A stretch of 64,000 nucleotides of DNA from Mesorhizobium sp. STM 4661 (GTDB taxonomy: Bacteria; Pseudomonadota; Alphaproteobacteria; Rhizobiales; Rhizobiaceae), in contig NZ_CAAF010000085.1 of assembly GCF_000359125.1 (NCBI RefSeq), forward strand, positions 38,019 to 102,018, written 5' to 3'. Positions 43,192-52,111 of this stretch are shown here, piece by piece. The stretch's first letter is position 1; each line of letters starts with the position of its first letter. Under the pieces are notes generated by a model. It saw only the letters and a program-made list of their open reading frames with translations, had not been told where the DNA came from and did not search any database. Position numbers and translations under genes: made by a program.

Positions 43192-43327
43192 CAGCAAGGA
43201 CGGCCCGCGGCTGCGCGACAAAAAGTCAAGTCTGTAGATTTTCACTAGGAAGTTGGAGCGTGCCGCGTCGAATTTAGCGCAAGGAGCGGCATTCTCAAGA
43301 ACGTTTAGGCGGTCGATTTCTCGCTGA
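43192..43327. other. Convergent spacer
   Basis: This separates the LysR gene from the end of the importer permease gene. No hairpin with a T-run was found. Confidence 0.3.
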
Positions 43328-45424
43328 TCAGTTCTCTTGAACACCGAGCTGTCGTTGTTTCTTCTTGACCCAGGCCTGAATGACGCGGTCCGCAACCATG
43401 CCGATGATTGCTATACTAATTCCAGTGGTAAGCGCGGCGCCTGTGTCGGCCTTCGTCAAGGCTATGTATACCGACTGGCCGAGATCACGGGTACCCACGA
43501 GCGCCGCAATCACCAGCATCGATAACGTGGACATAATTGTCTGGTTGAGACCAAGCATGATCGCGGGCGATGCGATCGGCAGATCAATTTGAAATCGTTT
43601 CTGGAGGGCGCTACAACCCATTCCGATGGCAGCCTCCGAGACTTCGTGATCGATGCTCCTAATGCCGTGCTCAGTGTATCTGATCATTGGCACGATCGAA
43701 AAAGCGACGATTGCAATAAGAGCCGAAAAGTCGCCGACTTCGAACAGAAAGATGACGGGGATGAGGTAAACAAATTGCGGAATGGTCTGTAGAGTGTCGT
43801 TTACAGGACGTAAAAAAGCGGAAAATCGATCGTTGGAGGCGGCCAAAGCTCCGAGCGCGCCGCCGGCGACAAATGACAACACGACAGCGGCGGCGCAGAG
43901 GTAAAGGGACAGCATCGCGGGTCCCCAAAGACCGGTCAGAAGGATAAATGACATCCCTGCAAGAGAAAAGCAGGCGGTACCAATCCCTCCGGCTTGCCAG
44001 GCTGCGACGCCGACCACCATGAACAGCACCGGCCAGGGAATGTTGGTCAGCCCAAAGAAGCAGGCAACTGCAACCAGTGCGACCAGAACGGCGCCGCGTC
44101 CTTGCCAAGCGAAACTCGCCAGCAGGATCGCGCACAGCACAGCAACCCAGTACGCGACCTGGTTAACGGGAGAAATAGTGTACCCCATTGCATTAAAGAG
44201 CTGCAGCCAACCGATCTTGAGCGGCAGAAGTATACAGAAGTTCACAATCTGTTTCACCTCCGCGAAGATCCAGCCGTAGTGCGAAACCGTGTAGCTCAAA
44301 AAGTCGTTAATCTGGGTGACCGGATAGACACGCCACTCGCTTGGCCATTGTCGCATAGCGGGAAAGAGCATAGACGCAGCGAACAGGGCGAGCAGCAGAA
44401 GTGCGGAGGCTGCTAGTGCCTTACTTCGGCTGACGGTTGGAGTGTTAACGGTGCTGCGAACACGGCTCGCGAAGCCAGCGGAGATGCGGTCCAAAATCAT
44501 TGCCATTAGTGCGATGACCATGCCCGATATGAGGCTCTGCCCAAACTGCGCTTTTCGCATTGTTGACAGCACTTCCCAGCCGATATCGTTGAATCCGCCG
44601 ATTACAGAGGCGATGATCACCATTGAAAGAGTGGCCATAATCGTCTGATTCAGTCCGACCATAATCTGCGGCAGCGCCGCGGGAACCCTTACCCACCAGA
44701 AAGACTGCCACCGCGTAGCGCCAGACATCTCTCCGGATTCAACCAACGCACTTGGAACAGACGCGAGTCCATGCATCACGTTCCGGACCATCGGGGGACA
44801 GGCGTAGATCGCACTTGCGATCAGCCCTACGACAGGGCCAAACCCAAAAAGCAGGAGAAGCGGCACCAGATAAGAAAATGCCGGCACGGTCTGCATTAAA
44901 TCGAGGCAGATAATCAGAAGCCGACGAGCTACCCCTGACCGGTAACCCAGAACACCCATTCCAAAGCCGACCCCGGCGGCAAGCGGGGCTGCTACCCCAA
45001 CAAGAGCCAGGGTATTCATACTTTCTTGCCAATATCCCGTCGCTACCATGTAGAATAGCGAAGCGGCAGTGAATATCGCGAGTCTGCTACCGGCCGCGGC
45101 GAAGCCGACAAACGTGAAGGCCACCAAAGTCACAGACCAAGGGAGCCATTGCAGCACGCCTTGCAATGCCGTCAATGGCCACGACAGCAACCATGAGATC
45201 GCACCAAAGGCCCAGGAAAAATTGGCGACGAACATGTCCATCACGAGGTTCAGTCCTCGTTCTATCGGACCCTTTAGCCAGACTGCTGTATTGGTGAGCC
45301 ATGTCATATCCTGTTGGAAATAGAAGAATGGGATGCTGGTCAGGCCTACAAATGTCCAAGCGATCAACGTGGCGCTACGCGGCTTTGACTGAATAGGAAG
45401 AGCGTGGCTATTGGTAAGGGTCAC
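43328..45424 (-). CDS. Double-length ABC permease, glycine betaine/proline type
   Basis: This 698-residue permease is two ProW-like units in one chain. Each half has a transmembrane bundle and an EAA-type loop: GEMSGATRWQSFWWVRVPAA with GLNQTIMATLSMVIIAS in the first, and SEAAIGMGCSALQKRFQIDL with GLNQTIMSTLSMLVIAA in the second. Most ProU/Opu permeases are half this size and pair as homodimers, so this is a tandem fusion. GTG 45424 follows a GAGAGAT site and lies 14 bases after the ATPase stop; the longer upstream frame lies inside proV. It is the last gene of the importer operon. Confidence 0.88.
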   Translation of the reverse strand: MTLTNSHALPIQSKPRSATLIAWTFVGLTSIPFFYFQQDMTWLTNTAVWLKGPIERGLNLVMDMFVANFSWAFGAISWLLSWPLTALQGVLQWLPWSVTLVAFTFVGFAAAGSRLAIFTAASLFYMVATGYWQESMNTLALVGVAAPLAAGVGFGMGVLGYRSGVARRLLIICLDLMQTVPAFSYLVPLLLLFGFGPVVGLIASAIYACPPMVRNVMHGLASVPSALVESGEMSGATRWQSFWWVRVPAALPQIMVGLNQTIMATLSMVIIASVIGGFNDIGWEVLSTMRKAQFGQSLISGMVIALMAMILDRISAGFASRVRSTVNTPTVSRSKALAASALLLLALFAASMLFPAMRQWPSEWRVYPVTQINDFLSYTVSHYGWIFAEVKQIVNFCILLPLKIGWLQLFNAMGYTISPVNQVAYWVAVLCAILLASFAWQGRGAVLVALVAVACFFGLTNIPWPVLFMVVGVAAWQAGGIGTACFSLAGMSFILLTGLWGPAMLSLYLCAAAVVLSFVAGGALGALAASNDRFSAFLRPVNDTLQTIPQFVYLIPVIFLFEVGDFSALIAIVAFSIVPMIRYTEHGIRSIDHEVSEAAIGMGCSALQKRFQIDLPIASPAIMLGLNQTIMSTLSMLVIAALVGTRDLGQSVYIALTKADTGAALTTGISIAIIGMVADRVIQAWVKKKQRQLGVQEN

Positions 45425-45438
45425 TTTGAATCGATCTC

Positions 45439-46518
45439 TCAGCGGGTTCGCTCTTGGCTTTCGGCAAAGATCGTCAGGACCTTTGAAGCGGTTATTTCTC
45501 CGACGATCGCGCCGGAGCTGTTTGTGACGGCGAATCCCTCCGGGTTGCCGGCGAAGGAAGGCATTGCATCCAAAAGGGATAGATCTGCACTGCATGCCTG
45601 AGTCGTCTGCAAATGCCCTCGATAAGGCTCCATCACATCCGCCACCGTCAGGACATGAGCGAGCGGAACATCGCGCGTGAACTCTCGGACATAATCGTTC
45701 GCCGGCTTCAGAACGATCTCCGCCGCACTTCCGATCTGGATGATCTGCCCGTCTTTCATGATCGCGATGCGATCCGCGAGCCGGATAGCCTCCAAGAAAT
45801 CGTGAGTGATGAAAACGATCGTTTTCTTCAGCAAGGTCTGCAGGCGCAAGAACTCGTTCTGCATCTGCCTACGTATTAGAGGGTCCAGAGCCGAGAATGG
45901 TTCATCCAGGAACCAAAGCTCTGGCTCAACAGCTAGTGACCGAGCGATGCCGACACGTTGCTGCTGTCCCCCCGACAATTGCGCAGGGAAAGCGCACTCG
46001 CGGCCCTTTAGGCCTACCAACTCGACCATTTCCGACGCGCGACGTTCACGCCTCTGACGGTCGACGCCTTGCACCCTCAAAGGAAATGCCACGTTCTCAA
46101 GGACCGTCAGATGGGGGAGCAGGCCAAAACTCTGAAACACCATTCCCATTCTGCGACGTCGGATTTCGATGAGCCGTTTGGGACTCGCCTCAAGGAGATC
46201 CTCGCCATCGAAAAGGATCTCGCCATAACTCGGCTCCACGAGCCGCGACAGACAACGAATAACGGTTGATTTGCCTGAGCCGGAGAGCCCCATAATGACG
46301 AAAATCTCACCGGCATGCACGTCGAATGAGACGTCGATGCCTGCCGGCACGCAACCCGACGAACGCAATGCCGCGACGGCACTCGCGCGCTCCGGAGTGT
46401 CGCGCATTTGATAGATCCCGCTATCCGTAGGGCCATAGCATTTCCAAACGTTACGGCAGGAAAGCTTGACCTTGCGATCTTTGGCCGACCCAATTTGATC
46501 GTCCAGGAAGTAAGTCAT
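45439..46518 (-). CDS. proV: ABC ATPase, glycine betaine/proline type
   Basis: This 359-residue ATPase of the ProV/OpuA class has Walker A GLSGSGKST, the Q-loop MVFQSFGLLPH, signature LSGGQQQRVGIARSLA, Walker B LWFLDEPFSALDP and the H-loop FITHDF. A C-terminal CBS-like region (VADVMEPYRGHL to the end) may sense ionic strength or ligand. The N-terminal extension (VWKCYGPTDSG) is typical of this class. ATG 46518 has AAGGA six bases upstream and is preferred to the ATG at 46533. It lies between the binding protein and the permease on the minus strand. Confidence 0.9.
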   Translation of the reverse strand: MTYFLDDQIGSAKDRKVKLSCRNVWKCYGPTDSGIYQMRDTPERASAVAALRSSGCVPAGIDVSFDVHAGEIFVIMGLSGSGKSTVIRCLSRLVEPSYGEILFDGEDLLEASPKRLIEIRRRRMGMVFQSFGLLPHLTVLENVAFPLRVQGVDRQRRERRASEMVELVGLKGRECAFPAQLSGGQQQRVGIARSLAVEPELWFLDEPFSALDPLIRRQMQNEFLRLQTLLKKTIVFITHDFLEAIRLADRIAIMKDGQIIQIGSAAEIVLKPANDYVREFTRDVPLAHVLTVADVMEPYRGHLQTTQACSADLSLLDAMPSFAGNPEGFAVTNSSGAIVGEITASKVLTIFAESQERTR

Positions 46519-46612
46519 TCCGTGTCCTTCCATTCGAAGAGCGAAGCGCCGACGTCAGCTGTTGAGGCGTTAGCTGTTGGAGCGACGCGCCGACACGTAT
46601 AACCGCAACGGA

Positions 46613-47608
46613 TTACTTAACCGCGGCATCGACCCACTTCTGCCAAGTATCCTTGTTCTTCTCCACCCAGGCTTGAGCTACCTCATCGAGAGTGTGGTTG
46701 TGAACATCAATCGCCGAAATCATTGGGATCTGTGCTTCGTCGGTCATCTGGTAATTCTGCAGAAACCGATAAGCCGCGGGCCATTTCTTCTCCATTCCAG
46801 ACCAAGCGACTTTGATAATTTCTGAATTGGGCAATGCACAGTCACCTACCTCATTCGGATTTGGACCCCACTTCGGATCATCCATGCACGCGGGCTCATA
46901 CTTAGGCATCTCAACCCACTCGAGATCGAGCTCGTTGAAGAGCCAGTGCGGCGACCAGAACATCGCAATAATGGGCGTCTTCTTAAGCGCCGCTGCCTTC
47001 AATTCCGATACGAGCGCTCCCTCGCTGCCAGCGGACACCGCCTGCAGTTGAAGATCGAGACCTTTGATCATCGCCTCGCTATGCGAGCCCCAGTCTGGAG
47101 GATAGTCCAAGATGCGACCTTTCGGCAGCGTATCCGCGGTGGCCAGCGCCTGCGCGCAGGCACTGCTCTTAAGCGCCTCCCAATTCGGCAATCCTGGACA
47201 GATATCCTTCATGTAAGAAGGATATAGCCAACCTTCGCGAGCCTTGAGACCGAGGTCGCCGACCTCAACGACCTTGCCGGATTCCTTTGCCTTTGGCCAC
47301 GTTTCGCCGATGTTGCTTAGCCATATCTCAAGAGCAGCGTCTGCTGTGCCGTCGCTGAGCGCCGTAAACTGAGGCAGATAGCCTGCCGTCACGTACTCAA
47401 CCTTGTAACCCATGCGCTCAAGAATAATTCCAGCGATTTTGGTAGTGACGTGCTGCCCCGTCCATTCATTAAGCGTAAGCTTAATCGGCTCCTTCGTTTC
47501 AGGAATAGACGCCCCATAAGCTAGCGGTATGGCTAAGGTCCCCAAAAGGGACAGCGCGATTGTCGCGGCGGACAGTCTCAGTGCACTAAACATTCTTCGA
47601 CCCTTCAT
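46613..47608 (-). CDS. proX: Periplasmic binding protein, glycine betaine/choline type
   Basis: This 331-residue solute-binding protein (OpuAC/ProX family) has an N-terminal signal peptide: a basic start MKGRRMF, a hydrophobic core TIALSLLGTLAIPLAYG, and likely cleavage near residue 33. The mature part has aromatic residues that such proteins use to cage trimethylammonium groups (LNEWTGQHV, ALEIWLSNIGETW, MFWSPHWLFNEL). It is the first gene of the proX-proV-permease operon. Uptake of betaine-like compounds fits the neighbouring CntA/GbcA-type oxygenase, suggesting catabolic rather than osmotic use. The exact ligand is not determined. Confidence 0.9.
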   Translation of the reverse strand: MKGRRMFSALRLSAATIALSLLGTLAIPLAYGASIPETKEPIKLTLNEWTGQHVTTKIAGIILERMGYKVEYVTAGYLPQFTALSDGTADAALEIWLSNIGETWPKAKESGKVVEVGDLGLKAREGWLYPSYMKDICPGLPNWEALKSSACAQALATADTLPKGRILDYPPDWGSHSEAMIKGLDLQLQAVSAGSEGALVSELKAAALKKTPIIAMFWSPHWLFNELDLEWVEMPKYEPACMDDPKWGPNPNEVGDCALPNSEIIKVAWSGMEKKWPAAYRFLQNYQMTDEAQIPMISAIDVHNHTLDEVAQAWVEKNKDTWQKWVDAAVK

Positions 47609-47641
47609 TCGAGTGGACCTTCTTTCCCTGCCGCAGACAAG

Positions 47642-47652
47642 TTAACGTGATG
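47642..47652. promoter_or_regulatory. Possible LysR half-site before the importer operon
   Basis: TTAACGTGATG, 34 bases upstream of proX, matches ATAACGTAATG found before the LysR gene at 42280 at 9 of 11 positions. If real, the same regulator would control uptake. A chance match is quite possible. Confidence 0.25.
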
Positions 47653-47811
47653 CGAGAAGGCTACAAGCGAGGATTTCTTGGGCCGAAGCATTACCGTCGG
47701 TTATGTGAGAGGTGCTAAATCGTATCCCGCGGCTTGGCGTAGTTGAGGCATTGATCGTCGTAGATTGGTGAGCTGATCAGCGCGCCACGGCTAGCAGGCT
47801 GATGAGGGATC

Positions 47812-48095
47812 ATGCTCCGTTGGCCGACGCTTCCAACGATCATTAGCGGGCCGCTGCACTTACGCCCTAGGCCGCGTCGCTACAAGGCGCACCATCGCCG
47901 ACAGATCCGCCGAACAAAGGTGGCGAAAATCATGGACAATGCCGAGCCCGACGTGCTGGCCGACATGACCTCGCCGAAGGAACGTCGCGCCCAACTCGAC
48001 AAACCGAACGAACGTTTCAACGGCGAGATCTAGCGGCGCACCGAAGTCGTCGGAATCTTCCCGAACGATAATGCCATTGGTCTCGTCAAAAAGAG
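47812..48095 (+). pseudogene. IS256-family transposase relic
   Basis: The frame 47812-48033 ends with AKIMDNAEPDVLADMTSPKE and then NERFNGEI, and after an in-frame TAG the reading continues RRTEVVGIFPNDNAIGLV. This is the C-terminal part of an IS256-type transposase around its last catalytic region (the NP-IERLNGEI-K-RTEVVGIFPN block). The gene is truncated at the 5' side and interrupted by a stop, so it is inactive. Confidence 0.85.
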
Positions 48096-48099
48096 GTTC

Positions 48100-48519
48100 G
48101 TGGCCACCACGCCGAAATCCGGGCGGCGGCAGGAGAAATCCGCGCCGATCGTCGCCGCGCTCTTCAATCTATGGGCGGCGGAACTGCCCAGACTTCCAGG
48201 GAAATCGAAACTGACTGAGGCTATCCGCTCTGCCCTTAGCCGACGCGAGATCCTCGAGCACTTCCTTCATGATGGCCGTATCGAACTCGCAACACCGTCG
48301 AACGCGCCCTCCGGCCGCACGATCACGCGAAAGAACAGCGTGTTTGCCTGTAGCGACGGAGGCGGAAAGACATGGGCGACTATCGCCACCCTGCTGACCA
48401 CGGCCCGCCTCAACAACATCGATCCGCACGCATGGCTCACAAGAACCCTTGAGCCCATTGCCAACGGAGGGCCAAACAGCAGGATCGAAGAACTCATGCC
48501 GTGGGCAACCGAAGCCTGA
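48100..48519 (+). pseudogene. IS66-family transposase C-terminal relic
   Basis: The open frame reads APIVAALFNLWAAELPRLPG, KLTEAIRSALSRREILEHFL, TRKNSVFACSDGG and PNSRIEELMPWA, the C-terminal end of an IS66 transposase. The conserved NTVERALRP segment is present at about 48290-48316 but one frame off, so two compensating indels have scrambled it. It abuts the IS256 relic with no intact terminal repeats seen. It is inactive. Confidence 0.85.
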
Positions 48520-48528
48520 TGGCCGCAC

Positions 48529-49428
48529 CTACACGCTGACGATCGAGAACACCCAGTCGCAGAACTTTTCTACGGATGGGTTGGGATGTTCCGCCTCATG
48601 CATGACGACATGATATCCGAGCTTCGTCTTGACGGATTGGTTGACCGGACTGACCAGCCGCCCGCTTTTCAAGGAGTCGTCAATGACATACCTCCAACCG
48701 AGAGCGACACCGTCGCCAGCCTCCGCAGCCTGAATTACCAGAGCATAGTTATTTATAAGGAGTTTGTGATGAACTTGCGGAACCTCGATATTATTCATGC
48801 TGAGCCAGACGCGCCAGTTCATCCAATCCCAGCGCTCGTCTTCGTGTTCAATGAGTGGGAAGTTTACCAATGATTGCGGCCCGCTGACTGGTCCATACTT
48901 CTCGATACATGAAGGGCTGCAGACCGGTATGATCTCTTCTGGGAACAGCAATCGCGATTTGAAACCTAGCCATTCCCCGTTGCCATGTATGATCGCAACG
49001 TCGACACGCTCGCGCAAACAATCCTCTTTGTCTGATACAATAAGTCTAATAGATATCTCCGGATTCGATCTGAAGAACATTGGCAGCCTTCGCTGAAGCC
49101 AGAGGCCGGCGACTGCCTGATCTGTCGCTACGACAAAGGTTGCCTGTGGCACGTTGCGTATCTCGTTTGTGGCATCGCCAATGTGCGTCAAGGCCAAGTG
49201 TACGCTGTGCTGATACATCCGACCTTCCGGGGAAAGTTCGACGTTACGATGCCCGCGGATGAACAGCCGTATTCCAAGATTTTGTTCGAGGTTTCGAATC
49301 TGTCTGCTGACAGCAGCCTGCGTGACGTTCAGTTCATTGGCTGCAAGCGTGAAACTCATGTGGCGCGCAGCGGCGTCGAACATCACGAGAGCGTCCAGAG
49401 GGGGAAGTTGCTGGCGGAGGGTTGGCAT
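48529..49428 (-). CDS. LysR-family regulator (GcvA-like)
   Basis: This 299-residue LysR regulator of the GcvA subgroup has the wHTH LPPLDALVMFDAAARHMSFT and VTQAAVSRQIRNLEQ, with an effector domain from about 95. It resembles the regulator at 42280. It converges with the IS66 relic 9 bases away and is divergent from a gene cut by a Tn3-type element, whose product it may once have controlled. Upstream, GCTTG-ATC-CAAGC (49463-49475) is a small inverted repeat that could be its operator. Confidence 0.85.
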   Translation of the reverse strand: MPTLRQQLPPLDALVMFDAAARHMSFTLAANELNVTQAAVSRQIRNLEQNLGIRLFIRGHRNVELSPEGRMYQHSVHLALTHIGDATNEIRNVPQATFVVATDQAVAGLWLQRRLPMFFRSNPEISIRLIVSDKEDCLRERVDVAIIHGNGEWLGFKSRLLFPEEIIPVCSPSCIEKYGPVSGPQSLVNFPLIEHEDERWDWMNWRVWLSMNNIEVPQVHHKLLINNYALVIQAAEAGDGVALGWRYVIDDSLKSGRLVSPVNQSVKTKLGYHVVMHEAEHPNPSVEKFCDWVFSIVSV

Positions 49429-49537
49429 AATCCAAAGTCATCCTAAGCTAGGCAAAACTATCGCTTGATCCAAGCAATTCAATCATATCACTCTAGCTCG
49501 CATTACAGCAACTTGTCCACCAGAGGTAACGCGGAGC

Positions 49538-49742
49538 ATGAGAATGGCCTCAAAGGCACTGATCCGAAGCTCTGACGCCCACGCCGCCTATATTGCGGCA
49601 CAGAACAAATACTTGCCAGGTTCCGGGTCTTTTGACAGTCCAACTGAAGCGCTCCTAGCCTATTTGGGCGCGTTTGAGTCGAAAGACGCAGGCTTCATTG
49701 AGAAGGCGACTACGTCGGGCTCCCTCATCGAGATTCCAACCA
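49538..49742 (+). pseudogene. Small gene truncated by a Tn3-type insertion (SnoaL-like?)
   Basis: Reading from ATG 49538 or 49544 gives about 66 residues (MASKALIRSSDAHAAYIAAQ, SPTEALLAYLGAFESKDAGF, ATTSGSLIEIPT), the N-terminal part of what looks like a SnoaL/NTF2-like small protein. Right after EIPT the sequence becomes the 38-bp Tn3-type repeat, so the frame's last residues are transposon DNA. The original gene is broken. The SnoaL assignment is from composition only. Confidence 0.6.
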
Positions 49743-49780
49743 GGGGTCAGGACAAGAGCTGTTCAAAATCTTGCGTTAAG
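49743..49780. repeat. Tn3-family terminal inverted repeat
   Basis: These 38 bases begin GGGGTCAGGAC and end TTGCGTTAAG. They share with the classic Tn3 38-bp repeat the same length, the GGGGTC start and the CGTTAAG end. It lies between the truncated host gene and the end of a Tn3-type transposase reading away from it, exactly where the element end should be. The partner repeat was not seen. Confidence 0.75.
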
Positions 49781-49799
49781 GGCGAACGGATCGGGAACT

Positions 49800-49949
49800 C
49801 TACGCTGCTCGACGGATTGGGGTAGGCAGTCTGAGCGATCGGAAGCCTTCTGGCATTTGATGCTCTGCGTCCCAGGTGTAGATGCCGGTCAGGTTGATGT
49901 GCTCCCAACTCAACGGCGAGACGTGCTTAAGCAGATGATCCGGAATCCC
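49800..49949 (-). pseudogene. Tn3-family transposase C-terminal relic
   Basis: The minus strand reads IPDHLLKHVSPLSWEHINLT and then GIYTW with EGFRSLRLP before a stop at 49800, the last 45-50 residues of a Tn3-type TnpA. Everything upstream is lost: at about 49950 the sequence changes to a quinone-oxidoreductase fragment on the other strand. The stop lies 20 bases from the 38-bp terminal repeat, the usual distance. Confidence 0.85.
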
Positions 49950-50516
49950 GCGACGTGCACTGCGCAAGGCGGCGTCGGGCTCGCGGCGGTTGAACTGGGC
50001 AAAGCGATGGGCGCACGGGTCGTCGCAGCCGTGTCCTCGCAGGAAAAGCTGGACGTCGCGAAACGGGCGGGCGCATCCGACGGCGTGGTCTATCCGACCG
50101 GCAGCCTCGACAGAGCGCAGCAAAAAGCCTTGTCCGAGCAGTTCAAGGCCGTGTGCGGGCCTGACGGAGCCAATGTCACCTACGATCCAGTTGGCGGCGA
50201 TTACAGCGAGGCGGCGATCCGTTCGATCGCCTGGAAGGGACGTTATCTTGTGATAGGTTTCCCCGCTGGCATAGGTAAGCTACCGCTCAACCTGCCGCTG
50301 CTGAAAGGCTGCGACGTCCGCGGTGTGTTCTGGGGCGCAGCCGTAGAGCGTGATCCGGCGCGCAACAACGCCGCGACCGCCGAACTGTTTGACCTCTACG
50401 GGAGCGGCAAGATTAAGCCGCGCATCCATGCAACGTATCCCTTGAAGCAGGCGCATGAGGCCCTCAGGTTCCTAGCGTCACGAAAAAGCACGGGGAAGGT
50501 CGTGGTAACGATCTAG
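49950..50516 (+). pseudogene. NADPH:quinone oxidoreductase-like gene, 5'-truncated
   Basis: The frame carries the C-terminal Rossmann half of a zinc-free MDR-type quinone oxidoreductase: QGGVGLAAVELGKAMGARVV, VTYDPVGGDYSEAAIRSIAW, ERDPARNNAATAELFDLY and AHEALRFLASRKSTGKVVVT. The N-terminal GroES-like catalytic domain is missing; the junction is at about 49950 with the Tn3 relic. The gene can no longer make a complete enzyme. Confidence 0.85.
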
Positions 50517-50697
50517 AAGGCTCCGACGATGCCAGGAATTATTTTTGTCTCGCCGGGCAGGCAAGATGTCGACTTGAACGGCGGCACCGTCCTTTGAGGG
50601 CATTTGCCCGCTCTGGCCTCCGCGAAGATACCTCAAACTGGTCTCAAAGCGGATCGGACCCGCGCCTCTTTGTTGCCGGAGCACCATCACAATCAAA

Positions 50698-52110
50698 TCA
50701 CGAGATCTGATAAGGTAGAATCCCTCGGCGCTGGTGATCGACGGTCAATCGGCTCTTCAGCGGGGGTACTGCGCGCTGCGGGCAGCTTGTACGTTCGCAA
50801 ATACGGCAAGAAATACCAATCGGATCGAATGCCGCGCGATTGGAAAGGTCGAGACTATCGGCATAGACGAAGTTCTTTGCGTAGCCGACTTCGCAACCCA
50901 AAGTGATGGCGTAACGTCGTTGCGGAGCGTTGAAACCCCCACTGCCTTTTGCGATTTCTGTAGCAACGCTCAAATAGCGTGCGCCATCGGGGGTTTCGGC
51001 GAGTTGGCGGATGATGCGACCTGGCGTTTCGAAAGCCTGGTGAGCGTTCCATAGCGGGCATGCCGCTCCGAAGCGGGCGAATTGCAACTTGGCTGCGCTG
51101 TGGCGCTTGGTGATGTTGCCTGCGCGATCGATGCGCGCAAAGAATACCGGAACGCCCTTGCGGCCTGGCCGCTGCAGAGTGGAGAGGCGGTGCGAAACCT
51201 GCTCGAGGCTGGCTCCAAATCGAGTCGCCATCAATTCCAGATCGTGACGAAGCTCCTCTGCCGTTGCCAGAAAGTCTTGGTAGGGCAGCATCAGCGCCCC
51301 TGCGAAGTAATTGCGCAAACCAATCTTGCAAATGTCGACGGATCCCTGCGTTCGGAAGTTCGCCCGGCGGACGACCGCTTCGATCTCGCTTTCCAGTTCC
51401 AAAGCGGCGATCTGGAACGCCATCTGGAAGGTTCGCGTGGAGACCGCCGAGTAAGGATTGAGAAAGAGCGCCCGGGAGGCGCCGTCATAGCGGCGCAAGA
51501 CATCCTCGTGGGGTTCGGCACGCAATATGCGAATCCCGTGCCGATTTTCCAGGTGGTTTGACAGCGCAAATCCTGCGTCGCGGTCCGGAATACCGAGCTC
51601 ATTGGCCAACAGCTCGGCCGCCAGATCGAGCTCGGGAATGTAGTTGTCAACGAAATGGAAGAAATCGCGGACTTCGTCGTAAGGCGTCGGATCGCTGAAC
51701 GCATTGGTCCGGACCATATGATCGTCGAAACTCGCGAGTTGCTCGCTGTTGCGTCGATACGCCTGGTGGCTGGCAATCAGCGCGTGGGCAAATCCGGGCG
51801 CGTTCTGGGTGACGAGTTTCAGTTCCTGCAGGCTTGGCGAATACGCGTCGAAAACCGGGTCTGCCAGAGCTTCGCTGAGCGCTGACAGCAGGCGATCGCT
51901 GTCACTTCCCGAAATCGATCCAATATCGATCTTGAAATTCTCCGCCAGGGTTAAAAGCACGGAAGCCGACACCGGCCGCTGATTGTTTTCGATCTGGTTG
52001 AGATAGCTTGCAGAGATACCGATGCGCTCGGCAAAGGCGGCCTGGGTCGCCTTGCTGCCTTCACGCAGTTCACGGACTTTTCTGCCGATGAAGAGCTTGC
52101 CTGCGGCCAT
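50698..52110 (-). CDS. pccR: ScfR-family regulator of propionyl-CoA metabolism (PccR-like)
   Basis: This 470-residue regulator has an N-terminal XRE helix-turn-helix (about 10-65: TQAAFAERIGISASYLNQIE), a central ImmA/IrrE-like region (about 150-280) and a C-terminal segment with a cysteine group (CRICERTSCPQR). This is the ScfR layout (short-chain fatty acyl-CoA regulators), of which PccR controls propionyl-CoA carboxylase in Rhodobacter. It is divergent from pccB, with TTTGCAAA boxes in between. The ATG at 52110 lies two bases from one box, which suggests autoregulation. A TTG at 52140 is an alternative start. Confidence 0.85.
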   Translation of the reverse strand: MAAGKLFIGRKVRELREGSKATQAAFAERIGISASYLNQIENNQRPVSASVLLTLAENFKIDIGSISGSDSDRLLSALSEALADPVFDAYSPSLQELKLVTQNAPGFAHALIASHQAYRRNSEQLASFDDHMVRTNAFSDPTPYDEVRDFFHFVDNYIPELDLAAELLANELGIPDRDAGFALSNHLENRHGIRILRAEPHEDVLRRYDGASRALFLNPYSAVSTRTFQMAFQIAALELESEIEAVVRRANFRTQGSVDICKIGLRNYFAGALMLPYQDFLATAEELRHDLELMATRFGASLEQVSHRLSTLQRPGRKGVPVFFARIDRAGNITKRHSAAKLQFARFGAACPLWNAHQAFETPGRIIRQLAETPDGARYLSVATEIAKGSGGFNAPQRRYAITLGCEVGYAKNFVYADSLDLSNRAAFDPIGISCRICERTSCPQRAVPPLKSRLTVDHQRRGILPYQIS

Positions 52111-52111
52111 A

